DNA of 7,535 nucleotides. Origin: Planctomycetaceae bacterium (lineage in GTDB: Bacteria; Planctomycetota; Planctomycetia; Pirellulales; Pirellulaceae). This document shows positions 6,347 through 7,535 of the stretch, piece by piece. Position 1 is the first letter of the stretch. Every line of letters begins with the position of its first letter. The stretch lies in NCBI GenBank assembly GCA_007129635.1, contig SKVE01000334.1:1-7535 (forward strand), read 5' to 3'. Under the pieces are notes generated by a model that saw only the letters and a program-made list of their open reading frames with translations, made no database searches and had not been told where the DNA came from. The position numbers were made by a program, and so were the translations under genes.

Positions 6347-7535
6347 ATGCTACAGGAACGAGTTCTTCGCGGAAGCACCGTCATTTTCGTCCTGATGACG
6401 GGATTCATGGCGGCGTATGTCGAAGCTCGTGATGGGGCGAGTGAGTATCCCGAGATCCTCGAGCAGACGGATGTGGCGCCGGTCTGGTCGGCGCATCGGA
6501 TCGGTAGTCCGGTTCTGCTGACGCACAGTCCGTTCCAGTATGTCGGCTATTACGACGCCGATCGTTACCTGACGGTGGCGCAACGCCAGCTCGATTCGGA
6601 GGACTGGCGATTCTACCGCTTTCCCATCCAGATGGGCTGGCCGACCGGTGGTCACGCGAAATTGACGCTGGCTGTCGACCGAGACGGTTATCTGCACGTC
6701 AGTTCGTACCGACGAGGCTTACTGCAAGGGCCGCCCAGCCCGCCAGACATCCTGTATTATCGCTCGGAGAGCCCGCACGATATCGGCAGCTTCGAGCGTT
6801 TACAGATGGTTTCCCCGGAGGAAGCCCCCGGGTATCCAACCTTCATCACGGGCCCCGATGGCACGCTGTATTTCCAGTACCGCCAGGGATCCAGTGGTCG
6901 CGGCGATCAGATCTATAACGTGTACGACCCGGATACCCGCACGTGGCGCCGGCTGTTGGATGTCCCGCTGCTGGACGGTCGCGGCCTGATGAACGCCTAC
7001 GGCGGCCCGCGTTTCGGGCCGGATGGGATGTGGCACGCCGTGTGGGTTTGGCGCAACACTCCGTGCAACTCTACCAATCATACGCTGTCTTACGCGCGCA
7101 GCCCCGATCTGCGACATTGGCAGTCGATCGACGGCCAACCGGTCGCCTTGCCGATCACCAGCGAAACCACGCAGGTGATCGTCGATCCGGTGGGCCCCGG
7201 CCAGGGCTTGAGCAACATGACCAGTTTGCTACTGGGTTGGGACTCGCAACAGCGAACGGTGCACACGTATCACAAGTATGATGATCAAGGCAACAGCCAG
7301 ATCTACAACGCTCGATTCCAGGACGGCCGATGGCTTCGCGTCCAGGCGACCGACTGGGATTTTCGCTGGGACACCAGCGGTACCGGTGCGCTGCCGTATG
7401 TGGTCCGCACCGGAGCGATCCACCCGTCGGGCGATGGCCAACTGGAACAGGTGGTATGGAGCCAACAGCATGGCAGTCGGCGCATCGTGCTGGACGAAGC
7501 CACGCTGGCCCCGAAAGAAACAACGCCGCCTGACC
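6347..7535 (+). CDS. Secreted BNR_4-like beta-propeller protein, 3'-truncated by the window
   Basis: The frame is open from ATG 6347 to the window end (396 complete codons). Residues 1-27 look like a signal peptide with a hydrophobic core (about 11-24) and probable cleavage after YVEA. The mature part matches what I know of the BNR_4 (PF15892) family: 'GYYDADRYLTVAQRQL' (67-82), 'LTLAVDRDGYLHVS' (106-119), 'YPTFITGPDGTLYFQYRQGSSGRGDQIYNVYDPDTRTWRRLLDVPLLDG' (163-211), 'MNAYGGPRFGPDGMWHAVWVWRNTP' (215-239), 'LSYARSPDLRHWQSIDG' (247-263, an Asp-box-like turn) and 'YHKYDDQGNSQIYNARFQDGRWLRVQATDWDFRW' (308-341). Such propellers are secreted or periplasmic. Some related propellers are polysaccharide lyases (ulvan lyase families), but activity here is not shown and the region around residues 101-123 departs from the pattern I remember. 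It probably shares a transcript with the dihydroorotase gene. Export is well supported, family likely, function open. Confidence 0.82.
   Translation, partial: MLQERVLRGSTVIFVLMTGFMAAYVEARDGASEYPEILEQTDVAPVWSAHRIGSPVLLTHSPFQYVGYYDADRYLTVAQRQLDSEDWRFYRFPIQMGWPTGGHAKLTLAVDRDGYLHVSSYRRGLLQGPPSPPDILYYRSESPHDIGSFERLQMVSPEEAPGYPTFITGPDGTLYFQYRQGSSGRGDQIYNVYDPDTRTWRRLLDVPLLDGRGLMNAYGGPRFGPDGMWHAVWVWRNTPCNSTNHTLSYARSPDLRHWQSIDGQPVALPITSETTQVIVDPVGPGQGLSNMTSLLLGWDSQQRTVHTYHKYDDQGNSQIYNARFQDGRWLRVQATDWDFRWDTSGTGALPYVVRTGAIHPSGDGQLEQVVWSQQHGSRRIVLDEATLAPKETTPPD

Noticed and set aside
1..7535. CRISPR arrays, tRNA or rRNA genes, insertion sequences, phage or defence genes
   Set aside because: No short direct-repeat/spacer pattern, transposase motifs, terminal inverted repeats or structural RNA signatures were seen. 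The only regular repeats are in-frame protein repeats.

Overview
The window looks like chromosomal DNA from a planctomycete, most likely of the Pirellulales (Rhodopirellula/Rubripirellula-like). The main reasons are a BBP7-type outer-membrane barrel protein, a family I know almost only from Planctomycetes, and a large surface protein that combines 'TNGxDAD...DPSHYFG' repeats with FG-GAP blades. Weak Shine-Dalgarno sites and moderately high GC agree with this. The assignment rests on remembered family features, not on a search.

Layout. (1) Positions 1-3183, plus strand: the 3' part of a very large secreted or surface protein that enters from outside the window. It has one partial and four complete 108-residue repeats, a longer 124-residue terminal repeat carrying a calcium-loop motif, a degenerate five-blade FG-GAP/VCBS-like propeller and an acidic tail. 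(2) Positions 3155-4600, minus strand: a BBP7-family beta-barrel protein with a signal peptide, a proline-rich linker and two cysteine clusters. Its 3' end overlaps gene 1 by 29 bp, tail to tail. (3) Positions 4601-4990: a 390-bp divergent intergenic region with no credible gene, two operator-like dyads and a possible -10 box. (4) Positions 4991-6322, plus strand: a complete dihydroorotase of the amidohydrolase superfamily, in the variant group with Gln-Val-His in place of His-Val-His. (5) From 6347 to the window end, plus strand: a secreted BNR_4-like beta-propeller protein, cut off by the window edge and probably cotranscribed with the dihydroorotase.

How the genes relate. Genes 1, 2 and 5 all encode exported proteins (surface adhesin-like, outer-membrane barrel, secreted propeller), while gene 4 is a cytoplasmic pyrimidine biosynthesis enzyme. 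I see no mobile element, CRISPR array, tRNA, rRNA or defence system, and no convincing new multi-gene system. The points most worth a second look are the two matching cysteine clusters in the barrel protein, the altered metal-ligand motif of the dihydroorotase, the strict 324-bp repeat period with heavy synonymous divergence, the coding overlap at the convergent gene ends, and the pairing of a housekeeping enzyme with a secreted propeller.
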